Positions 46,193 to 56,727 of a stretch of 63,701 nucleotides of DNA are shown piece by piece (position 1 is the first letter of the stretch; every line of letters begins with the position of its first letter). The notes under the pieces were generated by a model, which made no database searches, was not told where the DNA came from, and saw only the letters and a list, made by a program, of their open reading frames with translations. The DNA lies in assembly GCA_017460955.1 (NCBI GenBank), contig JAFTZY010000022.1, positions 1-63,701 of the forward strand. Reading direction: 5' to 3'. The stretch is from Oscillospiraceae bacterium (lineage in GTDB: Bacteria; Bacillota; Clostridia; Oscillospirales; Ruminococcaceae). Both the position numbers and the translations under genes were made by a program.

Positions 46193-46669
46193 ATGTTCCG
46201 GGAGGTCGCAAGAGCCAAGCAGGCGCTCACAAGAGAGGAGTGCCTTACACTGTTGAAGGAAACACGCAGGGGCGTGCTGGCACTGCAGGGGGAGGACGGA
46301 TACCCCTATGCCGTGCCGCATAACCACTGGTACAGTGAGGAGGACGGCGTGCTGTATTTCCATTCCGGGCAGCACGGCGCCAAGATCGACGCGATCCGGC
46401 GCTCGGACAAGGCATCCTATTGTGTGATGGACGAGGGGACCCCCGTCCCGGACGCATGGTGGCTGCAATTCAAGAGCGTTATCGCATTCGGACGCCTGGA
46501 GGTCGTGGAGGACCATGCGCGGGCGATCGACATCAGCCGTGCCCTTAGCCTGACATTTACGCAGGACCGGGACTATATCGAGCATGAGGTCGAGAAATCC
46601 GGCCCCGGTGTGCTGGTATTTGCCCTGCACATCGAGCACATCACCGGAAAGCGCGTCACCGAACGGTAA
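46193..46669 (+). CDS. Pyridoxamine 5'-phosphate oxidase-family (NimA-like) protein
   Basis: A 158-residue cytosolic protein of the PPOX split-barrel superfamily. It has the 5-nitroimidazole-reductase-like layout: RRGVLALQGEDGYPYAVPHNHWY, then HSGQHGAKIDAIRRSDKASYCV, and FKSVIAFGRLEVV. Such proteins bind flavin; the substrate is unknown. GAAAGGAGG precedes the ATG. It lies ten bases before rlmD and is probably transcribed with it. Confidence 0.85.
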   Translation: MFREVARAKQALTREECLTLLKETRRGVLALQGEDGYPYAVPHNHWYSEEDGVLYFHSGQHGAKIDAIRRSDKASYCVMDEGTPVPDAWWLQFKSVIAFGRLEVVEDHARAIDISRALSLTFTQDRDYIEHEVEKSGPGVLVFALHIEHITGKRVTER

Positions 46670-46678
46670 AGGAGCAGT

Positions 46679-48034
46679 ATGCAGAAAAACGAGATCTATG
46701 AAGCGGCCGTCACCGGCATGACAGCGGAGGGCAGCGGCGTGTGCCGTGTGGAGGGCATAGCCGTGTTCGTCCCGCAGACCGCTGTGGGGGATGTGCTGCG
46801 CGTGCGCATTGTGAAGGTCCTAAAGCACCACGCCTTCGGCATCATCGAGGAGCTGCTCGTACCAGCGCCCTCGCGCACCGAAGCGGACTGCCCGGTGTTC
46901 CGGCAGTGCGGCGGGTGCGTGTACCGGCACATGACCTATGAGGCCGAGCTTGCGGTCAAGGCGCAGCTCGTGGAGGATGCCTTCCGGCGTATCGGGGGAC
47001 TCTCACCCGAGTTCGAGCCCATCTTAGCAGCGGACAGCCGCTGCGGCTACCGTAATAAGGCGCAGTACCCGGTCGCAGAGCAGGACGGGCAGCTTGTATG
47101 CGGCTTCTATGCAAGGCACAGCCACCGGGTGATCCCCCATACCGCATGCGCCCTGCAGCCGGAGATCTTCACGCAGATCCTGGAGACGCTCCTGCCGCTT
47201 CTGACACGGGCGGGCGTACAGGCCTATGACGAGCGCACGCATACGGGGGAGCTGCGCCATCTCTATCTGCGCCGGGGGTACCACTCCGGGCAGATCATGC
47301 TGTGCTTTGTGACAAGGTGCAGCATCCGGCGGAAGCTCTCTGCGCCCATCGAGGCACTCCGGGCGCAGTTTCCGGAGATCGTGAGCGTGATGGAATCGGT
47401 CAACCCCGAGCGGACGAATGTGATCCTCGGCAGGCACTGCACCTGCCTTGCGGGAGCGGAACGGATCGAGGATACGATGTGCGGCATCCCGGTCACGCTC
47501 TCGCCGCAGTCATTCTACCAGGTGCATACGCAGCAGGCCGAGCGCCTGTACGGGATCGCAGAGGGGTATGCGGCGCTGACCGGGCAGGAGGTGCTGCTCG
47601 ATCTGTACTGCGGCGCCGGGACGATCGGGCTGTCGATGGCACACCGCACGCGCCGTCTCATCGGCGCAGAGATCGTGCCGGAGGCGGTGGAGAACGCAAG
47701 GGAGAATGCAAGGTGCTCCGGCATCACAAATGCGCAGTTTCTGTGCGGGGATGCGGGGGAGGTGGCAGGACAGCTTGCGGATGAGGCGCTGCATCCGGAC
47801 GTGATCGTGCTCGACCCGCCCCGGAAGGGATGCAGTCCCGATACGATCGCAGCCTGCCTTGCCATGCACCCGCAGCGGATCGTGATGATCTCCTGCAACC
47901 CTGCCACCGCCGCCCGCGATGCCGCTGCCTTCGCCGCACAGGGCTACCCCGTGCAGAAGGTTCGCGCCGCGGATCTGTTCCCGGGGACGGCGCATGTGGA
48001 GTGTGTGGTATTGATGTCAAAAGATAAAGATTGA
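46679..48034 (+). CDS. rlmD: 23S rRNA uracil-C5 methyltransferase
   Basis: A 451-residue SAM-dependent enzyme of the RlmD/RumA/TrmA group that methylates uracil C5 in 23S rRNA. It has an N-terminal TRAM RNA-binding domain (about 5-60), an iron-sulfur cluster motif CPVFRQCGGC (C71, C77, C80), a central RNA-binding part, LLDLYCGAGTIGL for SAM binding near 305, DPPRKGC near 378, and the catalytic cysteine in MISCNPATAARD near 405. Some Gram-positive paralogs target a different uracil, so the site is not certain. Confidence 0.92.
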   Translation: MQKNEIYEAAVTGMTAEGSGVCRVEGIAVFVPQTAVGDVLRVRIVKVLKHHAFGIIEELLVPAPSRTEADCPVFRQCGGCVYRHMTYEAELAVKAQLVEDAFRRIGGLSPEFEPILAADSRCGYRNKAQYPVAEQDGQLVCGFYARHSHRVIPHTACALQPEIFTQILETLLPLLTRAGVQAYDERTHTGELRHLYLRRGYHSGQIMLCFVTRCSIRRKLSAPIEALRAQFPEIVSVMESVNPERTNVILGRHCTCLAGAERIEDTMCGIPVTLSPQSFYQVHTQQAERLYGIAEGYAALTGQEVLLDLYCGAGTIGLSMAHRTRRLIGAEIVPEAVENARENARCSGITNAQFLCGDAGEVAGQLADEALHPDVIVLDPPRKGCSPDTIAACLAMHPQRIVMISCNPATAARDAAAFAAQGYPVQKVRAADLFPGTAHVECVVLMSKDKD

Positions 48035-48637
48035 AAAGCTCGATTCTACGGCGATTTTCGGGGCTACAGCAAAACTGCATACGGGGCTATGGTTGTTTTT
48101 TTGCTGTATCTGGAAAGATATCTACGCACTGAAAGCGGCTGACAACATTTCTGCACACTGAAGTTAGTGCGTCGGTATGATAACAAGCGGTCGAGAGTGC
48201 GCCAAAATGTTGTCAGAGGTTGAAAAGTGCGTAGAATCGCAGAAAATAGGACATATCAAATGTTGCGATTGAGATATAGGGCTGAGGGCGTGGAAATGTT
48301 GTCATGCGCCACTAAATCGCAAATAACTGGCATTGGGGCATCTCCCAAAGCCTATCATTTTGTAGTTTTCGCACTTCCAAAAACACGTAAATACGTTATC
48401 TGATATTGAAAATCGGGGTTTTTAGAGGTGTCCATTATTTAAATTGACAATTCGAGTGAACTGTTAGATTGATTATCAGCTCGAATATCTTAATGGTTGT
48501 AAAGCCATTAAATGATATTCATCAATGTTTACAAGAATTAACCATATGGCCCAATAATCTGTGTGTGGCAAATACTCTTTTTCAAAACCTGATATTAGCA
48601 TAAAACAGTAAATACTATTATTTAATGGAGGAAACCA
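48035..48637. other. 600-base AT-rich spacer with direct and inverted repeats
   Basis: No gene is recognised. AAATGTTGTCA occurs at 48205-48215 and 48294-48304, and inverted (TGACAACATTT) at 48140-48150. TCTACGCACT at 48121-48130 is the exact complement of AGTGCGTAGA at 48226-48235. Together these give a long imperfect hairpin from 48121 to 48235. AATCGCA follows the forward copies at 48235-48241 and 48315-48321. The spacer marks the switch from GC-rich housekeeping DNA to the AT-rich nuclease-helicase gene. It could be a structured RNA, a regulator-binding cluster or an element remnant. A TTGACA at 48444 lacks a well-spaced -10 box. Confidence 0.5.
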
Positions 48638-50164
48638 ATGAGATCTGTTAATTTACTTCAACTCACTGCAATGGATGATCCGTCATTGTTTGAAAGATAT
48701 GAAAAACAATTATCATTTCGAAATGAAAAGTTAAAAGTTGATATGGGCGAAATACAGAGTATCAGAAAAATCATGCAACACTTAAATGAGGAAAAATGTA
48801 CTATTGAAGACTTAGCTGGATATTTCTATGCTTTTAAGATTCCTCAAATCGGGAAAGAATTTGATCTTTTACGCATTGGTGATAATACAATACTTAACAT
48901 CGAAATAAAGAGTTTCCCAACAACAGAAGCTAAGATTCTTGAACAATTAAAAAAGAATCAATACTACCTTCAAAGTTTATGTAGAGAAATAATCCAGTTT
49001 TCATATTTACTTCCAGATGATAGACTTTATGTTTTGAATCAGGATGGTGAATTACAAATATCATCTTTTTCTGTTTTATTGAAGGCCATTTCAATACAGA
49101 GAAATGTGTTTAATGGTGATATTAGTGAACTTTTTAAAGTATCGGACTTCCTCATTTCTCCTTTGAATACCCCGATGAAGTTTTACAAAGGAGAATACTT
49201 TTTAACAAACCATCAAGCTGAAATAAAAAGAAAAATATTACAATCATTAAGTGGTCAAAGCCATAAATACTACGGCCTTACTGGTGATCCCGGAACAGGA
49301 AAAACAATTCTGCTATATGATTTGGCACGTGAATTATGCAAGACGAAAAAAGTGTTAATAATCCATTGTGGAATTTTATCGGATGGTCATCATAAGCTTA
49401 ATGAATTGATTAATAACATTTCAATTATTCCAGCAAAAGCATTGAATGATGACCTGGATCTATCTCGGTACCAATATATCATGACGGATGAAACTCATCG
49501 AATGTATTGGCCTCAGTTTGAAAATTTAGTTGAAAAGGTTAACCTGATTTCTGATTTGTGTGTAATATTCTCATATGATATAAATCAGACTCTATCCAAA
49601 AATGAGATAAAAAGCAATATTGCCGAGCGAATTGGTAACTTACCTTTAGTAAGCATCTTTGAATTATCTGGAAAAATACGTACCAATCCTGAAATATCTT
49701 CATTTATTAAACGACTTCTCGATTTGAAATCCCATGATATTAAAGACTCCTACCCTTCGGTTGACATCAATTACACTGCAAGTGAGAAACAAACTATCGA
49801 GTTATTGAAATATTATAAATCACGCAATTATACCTATATTAGATATTCGGGTTCGAATTATGTAACCGGTTTATATGATCAGGTTAATTTAATTACTACG
49901 TCTGATTATGATACTCATCATGTAATAGGCCAGGAATATGATAATGTTGTTATGGTTATAGGCCAAAACTTTGAATATAATGAAGAAAAAAAGCTAATAT
50001 CCCGCCAACATCCAAATCCAGATTATTTATATAGACAATTACTATTCCAAGGACTAACTCGTACGCGAGAAAAACTTGCAATAATTGTATGGAATAATAA
50101 ACCAGTGTTTGAAGCTGTTCTTTCTATTGTTCAAAAAGAGCACACTCCTATTCATGAGGAATGA
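48638..50164 (+). CDS. Nuclease-like domain fused to SF1/DUF2075-type helicase ATPase
   Basis: A 508-residue protein. Residues about 65-110 read EFDLLRIGDNTILNIEIKS, a pattern like the active site of NERD/PD-(D/E)xK nucleases (acidic, acidic, then E-x-K). An SF1 motor follows: Walker A GDPGTGKT at 216-223, Walker B MTDETH with D284-E285, GQEYDNVVMVIG near 431, and the arginine-finger motif QGLTRTR near 470. The DNA is very AT-rich (14/60 GC at 49561-49620) compared with rlmD, suggesting transfer. Such nuclease-helicase fusions are common in defence islands, but no partner gene is seen here. TGGAGG precedes the ATG. Antiviral function is a hypothesis. Confidence 0.72.
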   Translation: MRSVNLLQLTAMDDPSLFERYEKQLSFRNEKLKVDMGEIQSIRKIMQHLNEEKCTIEDLAGYFYAFKIPQIGKEFDLLRIGDNTILNIEIKSFPTTEAKILEQLKKNQYYLQSLCREIIQFSYLLPDDRLYVLNQDGELQISSFSVLLKAISIQRNVFNGDISELFKVSDFLISPLNTPMKFYKGEYFLTNHQAEIKRKILQSLSGQSHKYYGLTGDPGTGKTILLYDLARELCKTKKVLIIHCGILSDGHHKLNELINNISIIPAKALNDDLDLSRYQYIMTDETHRMYWPQFENLVEKVNLISDLCVIFSYDINQTLSKNEIKSNIAERIGNLPLVSIFELSGKIRTNPEISSFIKRLLDLKSHDIKDSYPSVDINYTASEKQTIELLKYYKSRNYTYIRYSGSNYVTGLYDQVNLITTSDYDTHHVIGQEYDNVVMVIGQNFEYNEEKKLISRQHPNPDYLYRQLLFQGLTRTREKLAIIVWNNKPVFEAVLSIVQKEHTPIHEE

Positions 50165-50240
50165 TATTTCTGCTTTAACACAGAACATCTAATATAATAG
50201 GTGGTGTTGATGGCGTTATTTCTAAAATTGGATATAATAC

Positions 50241-50293
50241 AAAAAGGGCTGCTGATACCGTGTGAACCTTATCACACGATACCAGCAGCCCTT
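50241..50293 (-). terminator. Long near-perfect hairpin terminator
   Basis: A stem of about 22 base pairs: AAGGGCTGCTGATACCGTGTGA (first 20 shown as arms at 50244-50265) pairs with 50272-50293 with one or two mismatches around a six-base loop. On the minus strand it ends in five Ts. It lies just past the recombinase C-terminal remnant and could be that gene's terminator or an element end. Confidence 0.7.
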
Positions 50294-50303
50294 ATCATTA
50301 TAT

Positions 50304-50634
50304 TCACTTTTCCACGCTGACCGCCACACCGGACTTGAACCGGAACTCCAGATAGTCATCGTACACAGTCACTTTTTCGAGCAGCTTCCGAACCAGCGCC
50401 TCGTCAAATACCAAAACATCGTCCTTCTGCTTTCAATATCTCCTCATTGACCGTTCTTGCATGGCACTCGCCCTTATGATCCAATCTGGTAAGGCACCGC
50501 CACACGATCGATTTCTTGCCGCGGTTGTTCCAGTGAATCCTGCGGAACTCCTCACCGCACTCGGCACAGAACACGAGTTTTGGCTCTTCCGTCTGCCGAA
50601 GCAGGCGTTCTGTTATCTGCTGCGGCTTCTTCAT
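50304..50634 (-). pseudogene. C-terminal remnant of a large serine recombinase
   Basis: The first part reads as a recombinase zinc-ribbon: FCAECGEEF, then a second cysteine pair around [15 protein letters not shown]. The frame then shifts near 50425 and continues [19 protein letters not shown] and EFRFKSGVAVSVEK to a stop at 50304. This layout is typical of the C-terminus of TnpX/TndX-type recombinases from mobile elements. The catalytic domain is missing here; a matching N-terminal remnant is at 53018-53424, same strand. Confidence 0.75.
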
Positions 50635-50896
50635 CGATCACCAGAAAGTGCCGTACACTACGCACGTTCATCGGTTTTCGGTTGCAAGTCACCAAAAAGC
50701 CGATGTGCAGGGACCTCCTGCCCCCCTGAACAAATTCCCTATCAAAAGTAAGGATGCACCTGTGTTTCTGTGACTTGTAATGATTGGATTTCCGCCAATC
50801 AAATCATTCAGAAAATAAAGCAGTCGGAGCTTTAGCCCCGACTGCAAGTTTCATTATAACATTCGGTTTTGAAATTGACGGATGAAGCTTGTGCTG
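50635..50896. other. Spacer with two hairpins
   Basis: No convincing gene. TGATTGG/CCAATCA form a hairpin at about 50781-50801, near the stronger terminator at 50812-50846. Some recombinase-region DNA may extend into 50635-50740, but no domain could be read. Confidence 0.3.
50812..50846 (-). terminator. Intrinsic terminator of the sigma/anti-sigma operon
   Basis: GCAGTCGG and CCGACTGC arms (50820-50845) enclose a short loop. On the minus strand a T-rich run (TTTATTTTC) follows. It lies about 50 bases after the anti-sigma gene. Confidence 0.8.
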
Positions 50897-52096
50897 TCAA
50901 TTGATGAACGTAAACAGTTTCATGTCATCTGCATATTCGGTATCGTCATCCCACTCTACTGTATTTCCCTTGAATATAAGCGTACCAGAACCGCCTGTGT
51001 ACGCGGTTTCATCGGATACAACTTCACCATCAGAATTATATTCCACGTTTCTGCAAGTGGAGTCCTGATAGGAAACATTCAGACGATCCTCTGTCAGAAC
51101 ACATGCTCCGGACATTGTCCATTCCGTCGTACTCCATGCACTGTTTCCCCATGAAATCGTGACCTTTGCGCTGTTATCACCCAATGCCTCCACAACCATT
51201 GAGGCTCTGTCAACCGGGTATTCACCTGCGTATCTGCCAACAAAGCCCATGATCGGATTCACATCACTTTGCGGCAGTTCTCCGCCTTTCGTGAATGACC
51301 GATCCATACCATCCACATCAACCGTGATGGTATCACCGCTGATCGTGTAGGGGTAGGTAAAGTCTGCGCCGACCAGCTCATGATCATTCCACTGAATGGG
51401 GATGGTATCCTGAAAGGCTATCGTGCCTGTCCCATCGGCATTCAAGGTGATGATGCCGTATTTAGAGGAATAGACACCTGCGGAAGTTTCTGGCAGTGCT
51501 GTCTGTGTATTGGTTTCCTCGGCAGCAGACTGCGGCTCGGTCACCTGCGGCTCGGCCTCCTGTATGGGTGAGGTCTCAGAAGGTTCTGCGGCAGTTACGG
51601 CAGCAGTTGTATCCAATGAGGTGATATCACCAGCGCCTGTAGCAGCTGTAGTAGAGGAATCAATGCCATCGGGGGCAGCAGCGGGAAACGTTCCTGTGTC
51701 GATCAATGCAGAAGTTGCAGCAGTAGCAAGCATCTCATAAGACGCATCGACAGATCCGTCGTCTAAGGAAATTTGCAAGGGGGGGTGCTTCATCAGCAGT
51801 ACGATTCCTGTGCCCCCCATTACGGCAATAAAACAAGCCGCAGCAGTCGCAGCGTATCTTTGCCATAAGGGCGGGGGACAGGTGCCTACACCCTGCACCC
51901 TTATTTCAGGATCATCGTTGACGGCTGCTTTATGCGCAACGATGACAGCCTTAGCATTTTTTCTCTTATGATACTTTCTTTCGCTCATTTTAAAAAGGTG
52001 ATTGATCTGTGCATCAGACAATTCAGGCGTTTTATCAGTAATCTCATTTAGTTCATCATCCATTGCATGTTCAAGATAATCAAAAATGTCTTTCAC
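50897..52096 (-). CDS. Anti-sigma-like membrane protein with large extracellular part
   Basis: A 399-residue single-pass protein. The cytosolic N-terminus (1-79), with ELSDAQINHLFKMSERK, resembles the sigma-binding start of clostridial anti-sigma factors. A membrane segment (about 82-102) leads to a Thr/Ala/Glu-rich stalk (about 130-205) and a beta-rich domain with two related strands (YGIITLNADGTGTIAF and GSGTLIFKGNTVEW). It begins with a GTG 14 bases after the sigma gene stop, so the two form an operon. The extracellular domain probably senses envelope state; the ligand is unknown. Confidence 0.7.
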   Translation of the reverse strand: MKDIFDYLEHAMDDELNEITDKTPELSDAQINHLFKMSERKYHKRKNAKAVIVAHKAAVNDDPEIRVQGVGTCPPPLWQRYAATAAACFIAVMGGTGIVLLMKHPPLQISLDDGSVDASYEMLATAATSALIDTGTFPAAAPDGIDSSTTAATGAGDITSLDTTAAVTAAEPSETSPIQEAEPQVTEPQSAAEETNTQTALPETSAGVYSSKYGIITLNADGTGTIAFQDTIPIQWNDHELVGADFTYPYTISGDTITVDVDGMDRSFTKGGELPQSDVNPIMGFVGRYAGEYPVDRASMVVEALGDNSAKVTISWGNSAWSTTEWTMSGACVLTEDRLNVSYQDSTCRNVEYNSDGEVVSDETAYTGGSGTLIFKGNTVEWDDDTEYADDMKLFTFIN

Positions 52097-52110
52097 GGTT
52101 TTTCCCCCCC

Positions 52111-52671
52111 TTATGCCGAGATTCCTTTGGATTCGAGCAGAGACCTCAGTTTTTTCATTGCTCTTGTACAGCGTGAACGAACTGATGATGGATTCATGGA
52201 AAGCGCTGCTGCGATCTCCGAAGAGCTTCGGCTGTAGTAGAACTTCTGAAGGATGATCGTTGCATCCGGTTCGCCCAGTGAAGCTATCGTGTTAAGTAAG
52301 ACCCTGCGGATCTCATTACGCTCAGCGATACGCTCCACATCAAATTCCGAAGCCATATTCTGTATGTCCTCTTCCTCCATAGGCACAGATCTGCCGTTTC
52401 TGGATGACAGGCTGCGAAAATAGTCTACAGCACGGCGTTTGGCGATCGTGCCAAGCAATTTTTTGATATCTGTGCAGTTCCCCGCATCAATGGCAAGAAA
52501 CAGGTCAGAAAAAACATCACTTATGCACTCGTCAATGTCCTCAGAACTTCCATAGCTCCTGAGTTTATTGTACACAATTGCATAGACATAGCGGCCGTAT
52601 TCTTTCATCAGCAGCCTGTGGCATTCCTGCGGCGATTTATGAAGCAGGTCTGTAAATTCGGTGTCGATCAT
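52111..52671 (-). CDS. ECF-type RNA polymerase sigma factor
   Basis: A 186-residue sigma-70-family protein with region 2 near 25-85 (YAIVYNKLRSYGSSEDIDECISDVF) and region 4 near 130-180 (FYYSRSSSEIAAALSMNPSSVRSR), the helix-turn-helix that reads the -35 box. AAAGGAGG lies before the ATG. It is first in a two-gene operon with an anti-sigma-like protein and would control envelope-type genes, possibly itself. The operon lies between two pieces of a serine recombinase, so it may have arrived with a mobile element. Confidence 0.88.
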   Translation of the reverse strand: MIDTEFTDLLHKSPQECHRLLMKEYGRYVYAIVYNKLRSYGSSEDIDECISDVFSDLFLAIDAGNCTDIKKLLGTIAKRRAVDYFRSLSSRNGRSVPMEEEDIQNMASEFDVERIAERNEIRRVLLNTIASLGEPDATIILQKFYYSRSSSEIAAALSMNPSSVRSRCTRAMKKLRSLLESKGISA

Positions 52672-53017
52672 GCGTTTGACCTCCTTTTTACTCCTTTCAT
52701 AAATAACAATCGGAAGAGAATAGAAAAGTGCTGCAAGTTTACATTCATTTTTATTTCAGAGTACAATCATTATGTATCAGATACGATATTGCAATCAGCC
52801 TTCTCCCTTAAAAATCTTGTGCAAGGAGCACGAGTGTCATATAGATATATGAAATCTATTCCAGAACGATCTGTATTGTACAGTTTTCCTTTTCATGGTT
52901 GCTTTTATTATAGCTCAGAGCGGGGCGACTTGCAATGAGGATTGAAAATAGAATCATTTGTCGAATAAGAAATGAACACCACAATTCGGAACGAAAATAA
53001 AGCTGCTTATGCGGTCA
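52672..53017. other. Leader and promoter region of the sigma operon
   Basis: About 345 AT-rich bases without a gene. They contain the promoter at 52907-52935, about 235 bases of leader, and the terminator hairpin of the recombinase remnant. No middle part of the recombinase could be read. Confidence 0.5.
52907..52935 (-). promoter_or_regulatory. Sigma-A promoter of the sigma/anti-sigma operon
   Basis: Minus strand: TTGCAA (52935-52930), 17 bases, TATAAT (52912-52907). Confidence 0.7.

Positions 53018-53039
<22 letters not shown>
52993..53039 (-). terminator. Hairpin after the recombinase N-terminal remnant
   Basis: AAAGCTGC (52999-53006) pairs with GCAGCTTT (53032-53039), extended by ATGC/GCAT. 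On the minus strand ATTTTCG follows. It stands where the broken recombinase frame ends. Confidence 0.65.
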
Positions 53040-55193
<2,154 letters not shown>

Positions 55194-55304
55194 GTTGATT
55201 CTCCAAATAACTTCCGATTTTCACGAACAAGCTGACCGTCTGCCTTCATCCTGCATCAAAGGGATTCATATGTCCGCCTCCATACGATCATAAAGCATTT
55301 TGCA

Positions 55305-55343
55305 ACAAAGTAAAACTATATTTTACACAAAGTTTCACTTTGT
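55305..55343 (-). promoter_or_regulatory. Palindromic operator just downstream of the S41 peptidase -10 box
   Basis: ACAAAGT (55327-55333), TTC, ACTTTGT (55337-55343) is a perfect inverted repeat touching the -10 box. A third half-site, ACAAAGT, is at 55305-55311. A repressor bound here would cover the transcription start. No regulator gene is adjacent. Confidence 0.6.
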
Positions 55344-55372
55344 ATTATAGCATAGAAGCTCGCAGCTGTCAA
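55344..55372 (-). promoter_or_regulatory. Consensus sigma-A promoter of the S41 peptidase gene
   Basis: Minus strand: TTGACA (55372-55367), 17 bases, TATAAT (55349-55344). Both boxes are perfect, which suits a promoter kept silent by a repressor. Confidence 0.85.
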
Positions 55373-55417
55373 TCGACAAGTTCACAGGGTGTCATTTCTG
55401 CGACCAACACCGTTACC

Positions 55418-56071
55418 TCAGAGAGACGTTTCTGAGACGATCCGGATATGCGGCGCCGCTTGCTGCAAGAGACGCACAACGCGCTCCAGATCGCCTTGAT
55501 GGACAGCATACATCCGCTTCATACCGGCAGCATCGCGGAGGATAAGATAATCGGGATTCCCCTCCACATAACGGTCGGCGGCAGCATTCAGCGCAGCAGA
55601 TGCGGCAAAGCTGACAGGATCCGGTCCCGCATACATGCGCATGTTTGGAAGGGATGCTGCCTGGATCGTCTGAATATCCCGAAGCTCCATATAGCTGAAC
55701 AGCTCCATGCCCGATACGATGAACGTATCCGTGATAAGCGTCCCGAACGGCTTGCCGTGATACGTCAGATACAGCGGATGCGCCAGTCCCTCGTTGATGA
55801 GCTCCGCCAGAAGCGGTGCTGCGCCATAGCGTTCAAAAACAGGATGCCGCCTTGTCCGCACAAGGCGGATGAGGGACCGCCCGATCAGAACAAGGCAGAA
55901 GAGCAGGGCTGCTGCACCAACCAGCGAAAACGGGTGCAGCCAGCCGAGCTGCGTCCCGCAGAAGACTGTGCAGAATCCGACGATCCCCCCTGCGATCAAC
56001 TCCGCCGTCAGGTAGGAGCCGCTGCTGCGCCTGAGCTGCTGATAGATGAGCTTTTCTGTGACCTTTGGCAT
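55418..56071 (-). CDS. Uncharacterised two-segment membrane protein
   Basis: A 217-residue protein with two hydrophobic segments (about 22-40 and 48-66), a short basic loop, then a cytosolic domain with GLAHPLYLTYHGKPFGTLIT and ELFSYMELRDIQTIQAASLP, which reads like a PH-like or membrane-associated beta domain. I do not recognise a family. It follows the 56142-56582 gene on the same strand by about 70 bases and is probably co-transcribed with it downstream of the LytTR-like repeats. Confidence 0.6.
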   Translation of the reverse strand: MPKVTEKLIYQQLRRSSGSYLTAELIAGGIVGFCTVFCGTQLGWLHPFSLVGAAALLFCLVLIGRSLIRLVRTRRHPVFERYGAAPLLAELINEGLAHPLYLTYHGKPFGTLITDTFIVSGMELFSYMELRDIQTIQAASLPNMRMYAGPDPVSFAASAALNAAADRYVEGNPDYLILRDAAGMKRMYAVHQGDLERVVRLLQQAAPHIRIVSETSL

Positions 56072-56141
56072 CTGTTCTCACGACCTCCATTTGGTTTTGG
56101 ATCAAAATATGACTGCGTAGAGTCCCATCTTTCTGCAAGGT

Positions 56142-56582
56142 TCAATCATCACCGCTCCGGCGCTGTTTCAGGAAGTATCGGATCGGGACGATCCAGCCTG
56201 CAAGGGCGATCACCGCAACCATCCCATAGGTTAGCGCCTTCAGGCCGGCTCCTGCCGGGACGAACACCTCACCCGGTTTGCTGGAAAGCACATATGCCCG
56301 GATCTTGTCGCCGGGTGTGACCGTGTAGGAGGACCGGTTCAGGGTGGCTTTGGCCCGCACTGTTTTTCCCGCAGTATCGACATATTCCACCTGAATGCTG
56401 CTCGCCGATCCCAGACGTGTCACAGACACAACGGTGCATTCTGTCAGCCTGCCGTTTCGGACATAGTTGTCCGACTTTTCGCTCCCTTTCTGCATCGCGC
56501 CGATCATCACAAACGGAAGCAAAATGCCGAGCAGAAGGAATACCAGAACCTGATAGGCCATACTGTTACGCTGCATGTTCAC
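56142..56582 (-). CDS. DUF3592-like small membrane protein
   Basis: A 146-residue protein with hydrophobic segments near 9-28 and 113-136. Between them is a beta-rich stretch: TECTVVSVTRLGSASSIQVEYVD, then a variable part and YTVTPGDKIRAYVLSSKPGEV. The pattern (strand with conversion to 'VEYxD', then 'GDxIxVYV') is like DUF3592 proteins, whose function is unknown. GGAGAGGAG precedes the ATG. It is the first gene after the paired repeats at 56694-56726 and may be controlled by the neighbouring LytTR regulator. Confidence 0.6.
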   Translation of the reverse strand: MNMQRNSMAYQVLVFLLLGILLPFVMIGAMQKGSEKSDNYVRNGRLTECTVVSVTRLGSASSIQVEYVDTAGKTVRAKATLNRSSYTVTPGDKIRAYVLSSKPGEVFVPAGAGLKALTYGMVAVIALAGWIVPIRYFLKQRRSGDD

Positions 56583-56693
56583 ATCTCCTCTCCTTGCTGC
56601 ACAGCCCCCGGTACCGGCCGTGCCTTTGGGAAATTCACTTCATGCTTTGATTCTATCATAGTTTCACTGTCAGGAAAAGACTTCTAAGAACAG

Positions 56694-56726
56694 TTTGTTG
56701 TGAATCCGCTGTTATTTGTTGTGAAT
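56694..56726 (-). promoter_or_regulatory. LytTR-like direct repeats with 21-base period
   Basis: TTTGTTGTGAAT occurs at 56694-56705 and 56715-56726, exactly 21 bases apart. Two direct repeats two helical turns apart is the layout bound by LytTR response regulators. On the minus strand they lie upstream of TATGAT/TAGAAT and the 56582 gene start, where no good -35 box is seen. The LytTR gene lies 1.3 kb away. Confidence 0.5.
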
Positions 56727-56727
56727 G

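Noticed and set aside
48121-48321. CRISPR-like array
   Set aside because: The repeats are only 11 bases, one is inverted and spacing is irregular. There are no cas genes.
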